DNA of 26,015 nt from the NCBI GenBank assembly GCA_041583135.1, contig JBFHGJ010000081.1, forward strand, positions 1 to 26,015, in the 5' to 3' direction. Made by a program: the position numbers and the translations under genes. This DNA comes from JABSOG01 sp041583135. GTDB taxonomy: Bacteria > Pseudomonadota > Gammaproteobacteria > Enterobacterales > Alteromonadaceae. Positions 15,059 through 24,088 of this stretch are shown piece by piece (the stretch's first letter is position 1; the number at the start of each line of letters is the position of its first letter). A model generated the notes under the pieces. The model saw nothing but the letters and a program-made list of their open reading frames with translations, was not told the DNA's origin and did no database searches.

Positions 15059-17338
15059 CTAATGAGTTGTGGTGATCTCCTCACACATTGCCAGCAATTG
15101 ACCTAGCTGCGCTTGGCCCTGAGCTTGGTCGGCATTTTTAACGGAAAGTTCCAATTGTGCCCCTAGCGCACTTAAATCATCAAAGCCAAACATGCCGGCT
15201 GAGCCTTTGATGGCGTGCGCATGTTTGCCGATCTCCTCCCAATCGCTATTGGCCTGTGCCGCTTTAATGTCGGCAATGCGGCCGACCAGACGCCGAACGT
15301 ATTGTTGCTTGATCTCATCTAACTCATCGGCATCAAGGGCAATATTGAGTTCTGACTCAACCCCCAAATATTTCAGTACCGTATCGACAAATTGTTTACG
15401 ATCGACCGGCTTAGCGATATGGTCTTTAAAACCAAGATTTAAATACAAAGACACATCAGATTGCATCGCGTTGGCAGTCAAAGCCACAACCGGCACCGAT
15501 GGGCAGGTATTTTGAATCAGCTCAAACGCCTTGATCCCATCCATTTCTGGCATTTGAATGTCCATCAAAACCAAATCAAAGTCATTGTCTAGGGTTGCCT
15601 GCACCGCCTTAAAGCCGTTATCCACGGCAAACACTTCAAGTCCCATGCGCTCAAGCATACGGACAAACAACTTTTGATTGTCGGGGTGATCTTCGGCGAG
15701 CAATACCTTACCTTTAACCGCAGGCATTGCCATCTTTTGCACTTGTCCTTGTTCAGCGTTAATCTTCGCTAGCCATCGATCAAGCTCCGCCTGATCCTCA
15801 AGCCACTGAACATATTCTAATGCGCCAAGCGGAAATTCGACACTAAAGGTACTGCCTTGGCCTTGCGTAGAACACACCTCGATTTTACCGCCAAGCCTGT
15901 CCACCAGCGCTTTGACAATATTAAGCCCAAGCCCGGCACCACCATATTGTCTCGACTTGGTTAAATCCTCCTGACTGAACGCTTGAAACAACTGCTCAAG
16001 CTGCTGTTCATTCATCCCGATGCCAGTGTCGGACACCGAAAAACACAATCGTTCATCAACCACCTTAACCATCAATTCAATTTCACCTTGATGGGTGAAT
16101 TTGATGGCGTTGTTGACCAAATTAAGCAGCACCTGACGCATCCGTTTTGCATCACTCAACACACAAGTCGGCAAAGGTAAACGATAAATCACCGAAAACT
16201 TCAGCTGCTTGGCTTCAACTTCGGCGGTAACCATATCACACAGCTGATGCACCAATGCCAGCGGATCAAAAGGCTTGCTTTCAATCTCCAAGGTGCCGTT
16301 TTCTATTTTCGAGATATCCAACAGGTCATTGATAATATCCAGCAAGTGCTGACCGTTGTTGCGAATAATGGCCATTGCCCGGTGTTTTTCATCGGCAATG
16401 ATATCGCCTTGCGCAATACCGTCGGCATAGCCGATGATGGCCGTCAACGGCGTCCGCATTTCATGGCTCATATTGACCAAAAACGTACTTTTCGCTTCAT
16501 CGGCACGTTTAAGATCGGCAGCCAGATTTTTCAATTCCTCATTGGCTTTTTGCAACTGTTCGTTGCGCTGAAAGACTTTGCGCTCCAAGTCTTCGCTGGA
16601 GATTAAATGGTGGCGAGCGATCGCAATGAATTTGCCGACCAACGCAAAGGCGTAGGTGATCACAAATACCATAGTACCAAGCACCAAAACCACAGTCTGC
16701 ATTTGTCCCAAACGCCCCTGTGCCCCGCCTTCCATTGCCAATACGGCAAACACCGCAAGGGTCAGCAACACATTACCCAACAGGCAATAAAGTGACCACA
16801 CAAGGCCACCAAGCAAGGCTCTGGCACTTAAATAGCCAATGACAACCGTATAGGCCACCAGCAACAAGATGACAAACAACACAGATAAGCTGGGATAAAC
16901 CACGCTCACGATGGCGGCAATCAAAGGCACAATCAAACTGGCCTTGAGACCTTTAGACAGCGCCGCACTTTGCTTTTTTAACGCCAAAAAGCGTTCAATA
17001 AACAAGGTATTGCCAGCATAAAACAGATAAGCCGCCAATAGCGGAGTGCCGAATAAGGGAGAGATAAAGCCCGATAACTCACACCACAACCAAAATAACG
17101 ACGAAGTGGCCAGAACATAATAACGGTAGCTGGGCTCTTTTGAATCGACCGCTACGTACGCGCAATATAAAGTGCAGGCCATTAAAAAGCCCAAACACAA
17201 AAATACCGCAATAAAACCATATTGGCCATCGCCTACCGGGGTCAAATGCTCTGCGCCAACAGCCATGCTGGTATAACCTAGAGCGAGTATCGCCACGAGG
17301 GTCAGAACACTTGTTAATGTTATCTTTTGTACGCTCAA
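15059..17338 (-). CDS. Membrane hybrid histidine kinase with receiver and HPt domains
   Basis: Started at TTG 17338 the protein has 759 residues. AGGA lies seven bases upstream, and this start gives a normal signal-like N-terminus (KITLTSVLTLVAILALGY, then AVGAEH). About seven further hydrophobic segments form a membrane sensor domain up to residue 245. A short coiled coil follows, then HisKA (NMSHEMRTPL, His292), the ATPase core (N box LLNLVNNAIKFT, DTGIGM, GGAGLGLNIV), a receiver domain (phospho-acceptor in LVLMD, Asp593) and an HPt domain (HAHAIKGSAG, His708). The frame is open upstream to 17479. The full His-Asp-His relay implies a separate response regulator, which is not in the window. 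The signal sensed is unknown. Confidence 0.92.
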   Translation of the reverse strand: MSVQKITLTSVLTLVAILALGYTSMAVGAEHLTPVGDGQYGFIAVFLCLGFLMACTLYCAYVAVDSKEPSYRYYVLATSSLFWLWCELSGFISPLFGTPLLAAYLFYAGNTLFIERFLALKKQSAALSKGLKASLIVPLIAAIVSVVYPSLSVLFVILLLVAYTVVIGYLSARALLGGLVWSLYCLLGNVLLTLAVFAVLAMEGGAQGRLGQMQTVVLVLGTMVFVITYAFALVGKFIAIARHHLISSEDLERKVFQRNEQLQKANEELKNLAADLKRADEAKSTFLVNMSHEMRTPLTAIIGYADGIAQGDIIADEKHRAMAIIRNNGQHLLDIINDLLDISKIENGTLEIESKPFDPLALVHQLCDMVTAEVEAKQLKFSVIYRLPLPTCVLSDAKRMRQVLLNLVNNAIKFTHQGEIELMVKVVDERLCFSVSDTGIGMNEQQLEQLFQAFSQEDLTKSRQYGGAGLGLNIVKALVDRLGGKIEVCSTQGQGSTFSVEFPLGALEYVQWLEDQAELDRWLAKINAEQGQVQKMAMPAVKGKVLLAEDHPDNQKLFVRMLERMGLEVFAVDNGFKAVQATLDNDFDLVLMDIQMPEMDGIKAFELIQNTCPSVPVVALTANAMQSDVSLYLNLGFKDHIAKPVDRKQFVDTVLKYLGVESELNIALDADELDEIKQQYVRRLVGRIADIKAAQANSDWEEIGKHAHAIKGSAGMFGFDDLSALGAQLELSVKNADQAQGQAQLGQLLAMCEEITTTH

Positions 17339-17494
17339 GAGTGATCCTGTGTTTCGCGAATGCGCGCATTTAAGACTTTGTTTAGACAAGTATACTCCAC
17401 CCATCTGACAATGCCATTTTTGCCGCTTGCCTTGTAATTGTCCGGATCTTACCCAATCTATTAGATTGGCAGCAAACAAAACTACAGAGGCCGT

Positions 17495-18319
17495 ATGTTC
17501 GAATATGTCATTCCAGCCTTCATTGGCTTAACCATTATCGCTTGTATTTTTGGCCGTACCTACTGGGTTGAACGTCGCCGCGACCGTATTAGAAGCCGCC
17601 CGTTTCCAGAGAAGTGGCGTGCCATTATTAAGCGCAGGATCCCCTATTTCAAGCAAATGCCGGCCGATCTTCAGCTCCAACTGAAACGCCATATACAGGT
17701 TTTTATCGCCGAGAAAAACTTCAAAGGCGTGCATGGTCTAACCATCGACGACGAGATAAAAGTCACCATTGCTGCCCAAGCCTGTCTACTCCTACTCAAC
17801 CGCAAAACCGACTACTACCCCAAACTGAAAACCATCGTGGTCTACCCCAGCGCCTTTGTCAAAACTCAAACCGTACAAGACAGCTTTGGTATACACGCCC
17901 AGCAGCGCTCTACCATGCTTGGTGAATCTTGGAATTTTGGCAAAATCATCCTGTCGTGGCAACACACCGTCGATGGCGCCAAAGACCCCAATGATGGCAG
18001 CAATTTGGTGATCCACGAGTTCGCCCATCAACTGGACTCAGAAGACGGCCACGCCAACGGCGCGCCACTACTCGGCAAAGACATCAGCTATCAATCTTGG
18101 TCACAGGTCTTTGCCAGTGAATATGAACAACTCAAACAGCAGTTGAGCTATGGTGAACCGACCCTGCTCGACGGCTATGGTGCCACCAACCCGGCAGAGT
18201 TTTTCGCGGTCGCCTCGGAGGTGTTTTTTGAACAGGCCGAGGCCCTGTTCAACAGGCACAAATCGCTCTATCAACAGCTCAAATCCTACTATCGGGTCGA
18301 TCCTGTCAATTGGCAATAA
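17495..18319 (+). CDS. mtfA: MtfA zinc peptidase (M90 family)
   Basis: The 274-residue protein has the zinc-binding motif HEFAHQLD at residues 174-178, and a downstream glutamate in NPAEFFAVASEVFFE that is the expected third ligand. E. coli MtfA (265 residues) is a cytoplasmic aminopeptidase that binds the glucose repressor Mlc and so influences ptsG. This one has a hydrophobic N-terminus (FEYVIPAFIGLTIIACIFG), so it may be membrane-attached. GAGG precedes the ATG. It diverges from the histidine kinase gene across about 156 bases. No mlc or pts gene is near. Confidence 0.93.
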   Translation: MFEYVIPAFIGLTIIACIFGRTYWVERRRDRIRSRPFPEKWRAIIKRRIPYFKQMPADLQLQLKRHIQVFIAEKNFKGVHGLTIDDEIKVTIAAQACLLLLNRKTDYYPKLKTIVVYPSAFVKTQTVQDSFGIHAQQRSTMLGESWNFGKIILSWQHTVDGAKDPNDGSNLVIHEFAHQLDSEDGHANGAPLLGKDISYQSWSQVFASEYEQLKQQLSYGEPTLLDGYGATNPAEFFAVASEVFFEQAEALFNRHKSLYQQLKSYYRVDPVNWQ

Positions 18320-18366
18320 ATTTGTGCTAAAGTGCCTGCGGTTAACAGCAACAGTTGGAAAAACGT

Positions 18367-21027
18367 GTGAAAAAATTAATGCCGTTATTGCTTGGTGCAA
18401 CCGTCGTTGTAGCAGGCTGTAATTCTACTGCGCCGCAACAATCGGGCGCCGACAAATCTGCCGAGGCCCCGCAGCGTAAGGCCGCCGCCTATCTTAGCGA
18501 AACCGAAGCGATGCGTCGCTCTGCGAGAGTCTCCGATGTCGCCTATACCCTAAACTTCAAATTAAGCAATGAAGAAGTCTTTCAAGGCAGCACCACCATT
18601 GATTTAAATTTGCTCGATAATAGTGCCGATTTGACCGTCGATTTGAACTCAGCGACCATAAATAGCCTCAAAATTAACGGTAAAATTGTAACACCAGATT
18701 ACAACCAATGGTTCATCACCATTGACAAAGACGACCTCAAAAAAGGCAACAACCGATTTGAAATCGACTATAGCCGCCAGCATTCAACCAACGGCGAAGG
18801 CTTACATCGTTTCAAAGATCCGGTAGACGGCAAAGTCTACCTCTATTCCCACTTTGAACCGGCAGCGGCCCAACAGATGTTTCCGTCGTTCGACCAGCCG
18901 GACATCAAAGCCACCTATAAACTCAATGTGACCGCACCTAAAGACTGGTATGTCATCTCCGCGCAGCCTGAAACCAGCATCACCGAGTCTGATCAGAACA
19001 AACGCTGGGACTTCCCCGTCACCCCGAAACTCAGCACCTACAACTTTTCCATGCACGCCGGTCCCTACAAAATGTGGCAAGACACCACAGGTAAGTACCC
19101 TGCCAGATTATTCGCCAGACAGTCGGTCGCCGAGCAGATCCATCCCGACATGTGGTTTAAATTCACCCGCCAAGGCTTTGAATTCTTCGAGCAGTATTTT
19201 GATATTCCCTATCCATTTAAAAAGTACGACCAAGTATTGGTTCCCGACTTCCTCTACGGCGCGATGGAAAATGCCGGTGCAGTAACCTTTGACGAGCGCT
19301 CATTCTTAAGTCGTGGCAGCGTATCCAAAGGTCAGCAAGAAAGCTTGGCACAGACCATATTGCACGAAATGGCCCACCAATGGTTTGGTAACCTAGTCAC
19401 CATGAAATGGTGGAACGGTTTGTGGTTAAACGAGAGTTTCGCCGCCTATATGCACTACCTGTCAACTGCCGAAGCCACTGAATTTGACAACGCATGGCGC
19501 ACTTTCTACATCGGTCGCAAACAAAGCGCCTACAGCCAAGATCAAATGATCACCACGCACCCTATTGAAGTGCCCGTGCCGACAACCGGCAACGCTTTTG
19601 ACAACATCGATGCCATTACCTACGCCAAAGGCGCTTCCGTCTTACGACAACTGAGCTTCTATCTCGGTCAAGATGTGTTCCGTCAGGGGATCAGAAACTA
19701 CCTGAAAAAATACGCCTATCAAAACGCTACATTAGATGACTTTGTTAACAGCCTTGCGCAAGCAGCCGGACGCGACCTGAGCGAGTTTAAGCAGCAATGG
19801 CTCTATCATGCCGGTGTCAACAGCATCGAAGCGGACTATCAGTGCGATAACGGCAAAATAAGCAGTTTTAACATCAAACAGAGTGCACCTAGCAATCATC
19901 CCATCTTACGTCAGCAACACGTTAACATTGCCCTGTTCAACTTAACCGACGGCAAATTGGCCTTCAATAAAGCCAGCCCAATCACCTACAGTGGCGAAAC
20001 CACCGAAGTCAGCGCCTTAATCGGAGAACAATGCCCTGATATGGTCTATCCCAACTATCAGGATTGGGGCTTTGTCAAAGTCAATCTCGATGAGAAATCC
20101 TTCGCAACAATCAAATCGTCCATCAACACTGTAGATGACACCTTGTTGCGTGCGATGTTGTGGCAATCATTAAGCGACAGCGTTTCTGACGGCAAACTGC
20201 CGATGAACGACTTTATCGACGTATTGATGACCCACGCCCTAAACGAGCGAGACTACACCATTATGCGCCAGTTAAGCGGCAAAATACGCGGCACCTGGTA
20301 CTACCTCAACCTCTTTGGCGATGAGTTTAAAGACTATCGTCATGAGAAAAGCAAACAGTTTGAGGCCATTGCCTGGCAAGCACTGGAAGAGTTCAAAGAC
20401 AACTCAGGCTTCCAGCGCATTTGGTTTGGTATCTTACGCTCTGTGGCCACCAACAAAGCAAGCCTCGATAAATTTGCCGCGATGTTAAAAGGTGATTTCA
20501 ACATTCCCAACTTGACCATCAACCAAGACTATCGTTGGAGCCTTGTGCAAATGCTGAGCCGTTACGACTACCCGGGCGCCGCTGAGTTGATTGAGCAGGA
20601 ACTGCAAAGAGACAACAGTGACTCAGGTCAAAAACAAGCCATTGCAGCCAAAGCCGCCAGCCCAGACCCCAAAGTCAAAGCCTACTGGGTGGCAGAGTTT
20701 GCGAGCGATACCCCTGAGTATCCATTCCCATTGCAACGCTATGCCATGGGCGCTTTGTTCCCATCTAATCAAGGTGATCTGGCAGAACAGTATGCCGATC
20801 AACTCATCGAGTCGTTAGCCGACATCGACAAGAGAAAGCCACCAACGTTTATGCGCACCTATGTCTACTCGTTGGTGTTAGACGTTTGTACTGAAAAGAA
20901 TCTCAAGCGCTTGGAAAAGGCCAGTAAAAATACCGAGGGGCTTTCTGAAATTGCCCGTCGCGGTTTGCTGTATGCCCAGCACAGCACTAAAGAGTGTTTG
21001 AAAGTTCGTCGTCAAATGACACGATAA
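18367..21027 (+). CDS. M1 family aminopeptidase, lipoprotein
   Basis: From the GTG at 18367, preceded by GGA, the protein has 886 residues. It opens with a lipoprotein signal, MKKLMPLLLGATVVVAGC, where VAGC is the lipobox. The catalytic part is standard for M1: the substrate-binding GAMEN at 298-302, zinc site HEMAHQWFGN (His333, His337) with the third ligand in NESFA (Glu356), and the catalytic tyrosine in ITYAKGASVL. The C-terminal half is the alpha-helical repeat region of M1 enzymes. It is related to PepN and other alanyl aminopeptidases but is envelope-anchored. It would trim N-terminal residues from peptides outside the cytoplasm. A TTG 12 bases upstream and an ATG 12 bases downstream are other possible starts. 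Confidence 0.94.
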   Translation: MKKLMPLLLGATVVVAGCNSTAPQQSGADKSAEAPQRKAAAYLSETEAMRRSARVSDVAYTLNFKLSNEEVFQGSTTIDLNLLDNSADLTVDLNSATINSLKINGKIVTPDYNQWFITIDKDDLKKGNNRFEIDYSRQHSTNGEGLHRFKDPVDGKVYLYSHFEPAAAQQMFPSFDQPDIKATYKLNVTAPKDWYVISAQPETSITESDQNKRWDFPVTPKLSTYNFSMHAGPYKMWQDTTGKYPARLFARQSVAEQIHPDMWFKFTRQGFEFFEQYFDIPYPFKKYDQVLVPDFLYGAMENAGAVTFDERSFLSRGSVSKGQQESLAQTILHEMAHQWFGNLVTMKWWNGLWLNESFAAYMHYLSTAEATEFDNAWRTFYIGRKQSAYSQDQMITTHPIEVPVPTTGNAFDNIDAITYAKGASVLRQLSFYLGQDVFRQGIRNYLKKYAYQNATLDDFVNSLAQAAGRDLSEFKQQWLYHAGVNSIEADYQCDNGKISSFNIKQSAPSNHPILRQQHVNIALFNLTDGKLAFNKASPITYSGETTEVSALIGEQCPDMVYPNYQDWGFVKVNLDEKSFATIKSSINTVDDTLLRAMLWQSLSDSVSDGKLPMNDFIDVLMTHALNERDYTIMRQLSGKIRGTWYYLNLFGDEFKDYRHEKSKQFEAIAWQALEEFKDNSGFQRIWFGILRSVATNKASLDKFAAMLKGDFNIPNLTINQDYRWSLVQMLSRYDYPGAAELIEQELQRDNSDSGQKQAIAAKAASPDPKVKAYWVAEFASDTPEYPFPLQRYAMGALFPSNQGDLAEQYADQLIESLADIDKRKPPTFMRTYVYSLVLDVCTEKNLKRLEKASKNTEGLSEIARRGLLYAQHSTKECLKVRRQMTR

Positions 21028-21035
21028 GCTAAAAA

Positions 21036-21060
21036 GCCCCTTGCCGCCAGCGCAAGGGGC
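21036..21060. terminator. Terminator after the M1 aminopeptidase gene
   Basis: GCCCCTTGC (21036-21044) pairs with GCAAGGGGC (21052-21060), followed by ATTTCATT. It ends only eight bases before the ATG of the DTW gene, so the 3' arm also forms that gene's leader. AAAAA upstream gives a T-tract on the minus strand as well. Confidence 0.8.
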
Positions 21061-21068
21061 ATTTCATT

Positions 21069-21671
21069 ATGACCAAAAGAAGTCAATGCCCCACCTGCCA
21101 CTATCCCTTGGCAACATGCGTATGTCATGCCACAGGTATCGTTGAAAGCCGTCACAACATTGTGATCTTGCAGCACCCCAGTGAGACCAAACAGGCCAAA
21201 GGTACAGTCAACTTACTCAAGCTTTGCCTACCCCAACTTCAAGTTTGGCTAGGTGAAACACCCGCCGATTTTGAGCCATTGCGACATCAGCTACAAAACG
21301 ATGATCAGACAACCTACCTAGTCTACCCCAGTGAACAGAGCCAACCGCTAGAGGCCATCGCAGACAAGCACGAAACAACCCCTAAAATCAACCTAATATT
21401 CATTGATGGTAGCTGGAAAAAAGCCTATAAGATCTTTCAGCTAAACCCTTGGTTAGCGGCGCTTCCAGCGCTCCATTTTAGCCATGCGCCCCGCTCGCAA
21501 TATCTGATACGCAAAGCCTCTAGAAGCGATAGCCTATCGACATTAGAAGCCGTTGATTACTGCTTAACGCAGTTAGATGATTGTGACACCACGCCACTGC
21601 TGAACAGTTTTAAAGCCATGATTGATGGCCAGTGGCGCTATATGTCAGATGAGGTAAAACAAAGGTACTAA
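21069..21671 (+). CDS. tapT: DTW-domain tRNA-uridine aminocarboxypropyltransferase
   Basis: TapT transfers the 3-amino-3-carboxypropyl group from S-adenosylmethionine to uridine 47 of tRNAs, making acp3U. The 200-residue protein has the N-terminal cysteine cluster CPTCHYPLATCVC, the HNIVILQHPSE segment common to DTW proteins, and the core LIFIDGSWKKAYKI, where DGSW stands in the DTW position. HAPRSQYLIRKASRSDSLST matches the conserved S-x-YxxRKxPxxxxLSTxE region. The start follows a terminator hairpin by eight bases. No separate promoter is visible, so it may depend on readthrough or on a promoter within the M1 gene. The paralogous DTWD2-like group is an alternative assignment. Confidence 0.85.
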   Translation: MTKRSQCPTCHYPLATCVCHATGIVESRHNIVILQHPSETKQAKGTVNLLKLCLPQLQVWLGETPADFEPLRHQLQNDDQTTYLVYPSEQSQPLEAIADKHETTPKINLIFIDGSWKKAYKIFQLNPWLAALPALHFSHAPRSQYLIRKASRSDSLSTLEAVDYCLTQLDDCDTTPLLNSFKAMIDGQWRYMSDEVKQRY

Positions 21672-21672
21672 A

Positions 21673-21700
21673 GGGTCAACTAAAGGCATGAAGTTGACCC
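21673..21700. terminator. Hairpin between convergent tapT and lipoprotein genes
   Basis: GGGTCAACT (21673-21681) pairs perfectly with AGTTGACCC (21692-21700) around ten bases, starting right after the tapT stop. A smaller palindrome, GCTTGATTCAAGC, follows at 21701-21713. Neither side has a long T-tract. Confidence 0.5.
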
Positions 21701-21723
21701 GCTTGATTCAAGCGACCAATCCG

Positions 21724-22233
21724 TTAAAACTCACTGCTATCGGCATCGGTTACAATCGGTTCGCTGGCGCACATCGGTGGATGACCACCGCCGCAGATAC
21801 ATTCCACCCCTTCAGGGCAAAAGCACGAGCCAGGGGCAAAAAAGCAGCCATCTGCGGTTTTACAGCTATCTTTGCCCGCCGCTTGCGCAAAACCTTGCTC
21901 ACAACGGTCTTGATTGGCGCGACATTGATAACCACGGCCACTGGGCTTTTTGGCCACGATGCAGCTGGTACTTTTTAAACAGTCCGCCTGCGATAATTTA
22001 CTACAAGCAGCAATAACCGCATCGTTGCTGTTTTGCTGATGCTCAGCAAGATTGGGCGCAATGGTTTCGCTATCATTATTGCCGCTAGCGGCGCCCTGTT
22101 GCGCACTTGATTGCGACTGTTGCGTCTGTTGCGCCTGGTTGTCACTCTCGTCATTATTACCGACACAAGCGCTCAACCCCAGTGCCAACACCAAGGCACA
22201 CAAACTACGACTAAAAAAATGAAATTTAAACAT
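21724..22233 (-). CDS. Cysteine-rich lipoprotein, unknown function
   Basis: From the ATG at 22233, with GGAGAG upstream, the protein has 169 residues. It begins with a lipoprotein signal (SLCALVLALGLSAC). A low-complexity Gln/Ser/Asn linker (QAQQTQQSQSSAQQG) of about 50 residues follows. The rest is a compact domain of about 80 residues with 12 cysteines, spaced much like a small disulphide-bonded module (DCLKSTSCIVAKKP, DGCFFAPGSCFCPEGVECIC). An even number of cysteines in an exported protein suggests six disulphides. The C-terminus is acidic. I do not recognise a family. The opposite strand is also open in part (21688-21978) but has no coding signs. Confidence 0.75.
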   Translation of the reverse strand: MFKFHFFSRSLCALVLALGLSACVGNNDESDNQAQQTQQSQSSAQQGAASGNNDSETIAPNLAEHQQNSNDAVIAACSKLSQADCLKSTSCIVAKKPSGRGYQCRANQDRCEQGFAQAAGKDSCKTADGCFFAPGSCFCPEGVECICGGGHPPMCASEPIVTDADSSEF

Positions 22234-22284
22234 TGTTATTCTCTCCATCAGCAATTGGGTTAACTGTAGCACACCTTAAGCGCT

Positions 22285-22512
22285 TCATTCGACTGCCGTT
22301 TGCTCGGCCACTTTAGCAAACCGCGCTACCGGCTGGCCATCGACCATCACCGTTTCATTAAACATCGACAAAGGTCTAACCCAAACGCCACGTTCACCAT
22401 ACAACGCCCGATACACCACCATATCTTCTTCCGTTTCACTGTGCTTGGCCAATGCCAGCACCTCATAAAATGGCCCTTTATAGTGCTGATAAAGCCCCTT
22501 TTCGATTGTCAT
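22285..22512 (-). CDS. DUF1653 family protein
   Basis: A 75-residue protein from the ATG at 22512, which has AGGT upstream. The body, GLYQHYKGPFYEVLALAKHS, then MVVYRALYGERGVWVRPLSM and FNETV, matches the small DUF1653 family throughout. The fold is predicted to be a small SH3-like beta barrel. No function is established. The frame continues 12 codons upstream without support. It lies 51 bases upstream of the cysteine-rich lipoprotein on the same strand, and diverges from the RNA helicase gene. Confidence 0.9.
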   Translation of the reverse strand: MTIEKGLYQHYKGPFYEVLALAKHSETEEDMVVYRALYGERGVWVRPLSMFNETVMVDGQPVARFAKVAEQTAVE

Positions 22513-22613
22513 GAAGACCTCTTTTAATAGATTGCAGACGCCCGCCATTATAAAGCGTATAATGCGCCAAAGTCAGCGCCAAGTGACAGTAAAACGATTT
22601 TTTGGAGTTTCAT

Positions 22614-23957
22614 TTGCAATTTACACAGTTACAGTTAGATAAACGCTTAGAAAGGGCCATCGAACATCTTGGGTTCGACACCATGACCGAGATCCAATCA
22701 CAGGCCATTGGGCCCGCTATGGCTGGACGCGATCTTATAGCCCAATCTAAGACAGGTTCAGGCAAAACCCTAGCGTATTTGGTACCGGCAATGCAGCGTA
22801 TCTTGACCGTTAGAGCACTTTCAAAAAAAGATGCCCGTATCCTTATTCTTGCCCCAACCCGTGAACTGTGTAAACAGGTATTTGCCCAGCTTAGAGCACT
22901 GATAGCCACCAGCCAGTTCAAAGCGCAATTGATTGTCGGTGGCGAAAACTTTAACGATCAGGCCAAGGCCCTGCGTCGTGATCCACACATTATTGTGGCC
23001 ACGCCCGGCCGATTGGCCGACCACCTAGATAAGCGCAACCTAGATCTGGCCGGTCTTGAGCTACTGATCCTCGATGAAGCCGACAGAATGCTCGATTTAG
23101 GCTTTGCCGCACAGCTTAAAACCATCAACGACATTGCCAATCATCGCAAGCGCCAAACCTTAATGTATTCGGCCACTCTTGAGCACGCCCAAGTAGAACA
23201 GTTTGCCTGCTCGATGCTCAAAGAGCCGCAGCGCATTAGCGTCGGCCAAGCCACCGATCAGCATGAAGACATTGAACAGCGTCTTTACCTGTGCGATCAC
23301 CTCGACCACAAACAGGCGCTATTAAACCACTTTCTTGCGCACGAAGATTATCAGCAGCTGATCATCTTTACCGCCACCCGCGCCGATACCGACAGGCTCG
23401 CCAAAGAAATTGAAAAGACCGGCGTTTCAGCCACCGCACTAAGTGGCGACCTCAGCCAATCAGAGCGCAACCGCATCATGGACCAATTCAGCCGTGGTCT
23501 GCAAAAAGTATTGATCACCACAGATATTGCTTCGCGCGGGCTTGATCTTGTCAATGTCTCCCACGTCATCAACTTCGACATGCCCAAGCATCCCGAAGAA
23601 TACATTCATCGTATTGGCCGCACCGGCCGCGCCGGGGCCAAAGGTATTGCCATTTCACTGGTTGGCCCAAAAGACTGGCTGAGCTTCAAAGCAGTAGAAA
23701 GCTTTCTAAAGCGCGCCTTTACCTTAAGCACAATTGCCGGGCTTGAAGCCAAATTCAAAGGGTTAAGACCACAAAAAGCCAAACCTAAGACCACCGACAA
23801 AACCAAAGATATGGCCAACGAAAAAGCCGTAGCGAAACCGGTGAGAAAGAAAAGAGCCAACAAAGTGTTTTATGAAGGCATCGATGGCGGCTTTGGCCCT
23901 GTACGTAAACGCACCAAACCGTTGCAAGAAATGGATGACGACGATGACGAAGATTAA
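22614..23957 (+). CDS. DEAD-box ATP-dependent RNA helicase
   Basis: A full DEAD-box helicase of 447 residues from TTG 22614, which I prefer because GGAG lies six bases upstream. Another TTG at 22602 would overlap that site. Motifs in order: Q motif with MTEIQ, motif I QSKTGSGKT, Ia APTREL, Ib TPGR, II DEAD, III SAT, IV IIFTATR, V TTDIASRGLD and VI HRIGRTGRAG. Residues after about 380 form a lysine-rich tail (KKRANKVFY) ending in an acidic run, MDDDDDED. The core and length are close to SrmB-type ribosome assembly helicases of Shewanella and relatives, but RhlE-like enzymes are also similar, so I give no symbol. It likely unwinds structured RNA during ribosome assembly or decay. Confidence 0.93.
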   Translation: MQFTQLQLDKRLERAIEHLGFDTMTEIQSQAIGPAMAGRDLIAQSKTGSGKTLAYLVPAMQRILTVRALSKKDARILILAPTRELCKQVFAQLRALIATSQFKAQLIVGGENFNDQAKALRRDPHIIVATPGRLADHLDKRNLDLAGLELLILDEADRMLDLGFAAQLKTINDIANHRKRQTLMYSATLEHAQVEQFACSMLKEPQRISVGQATDQHEDIEQRLYLCDHLDHKQALLNHFLAHEDYQQLIIFTATRADTDRLAKEIEKTGVSATALSGDLSQSERNRIMDQFSRGLQKVLITTDIASRGLDLVNVSHVINFDMPKHPEEYIHRIGRTGRAGAKGIAISLVGPKDWLSFKAVESFLKRAFTLSTIAGLEAKFKGLRPQKAKPKTTDKTKDMANEKAVAKPVRKKRANKVFYEGIDGGFGPVRKRTKPLQEMDDDDDED

Positions 23958-23997
23958 ACACTAGCCAATAAATGGCCTAAAACCTCGCCAGTTAGCC

Positions 23998-24032
23998 TGC
24001 CATGACCCCAAAACCTCATAAAAGTCATGGCA
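23998..24032. promoter_or_regulatory. Inverted repeat between helicase and STAS genes
   Basis: TGCCATGAC (23998-24006) and GTCATGGCA (24024-24032) are perfect 9-bp arms separated by 17 bases, 57 bases before the STAS gene start. No T-tract follows on either strand, so an operator or leader hairpin fits better than a terminator. Confidence 0.35.
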
Positions 24033-24088
24033 AAAATTACCCATTGCGCTAGAATGACCGTATTGAAGCCAACCTAGAGACTTTTGCT

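Noticed and set aside
16247..16606. Open frame of 119 codons on the plus strand inside the histidine kinase gene.
   Set aside because: It is antisense to well-conserved HisKA and linker sequence, has no ribosome binding site and its protein looks like a mirror of the coding strand.
21688..21978. Open frame on the plus strand opposite the cysteine-rich lipoprotein.
   Set aside because: The minus strand has a lipobox, a good ribosome binding site and paired cysteines. The plus-strand product begins inside a terminator-like hairpin and shows no coding signs.
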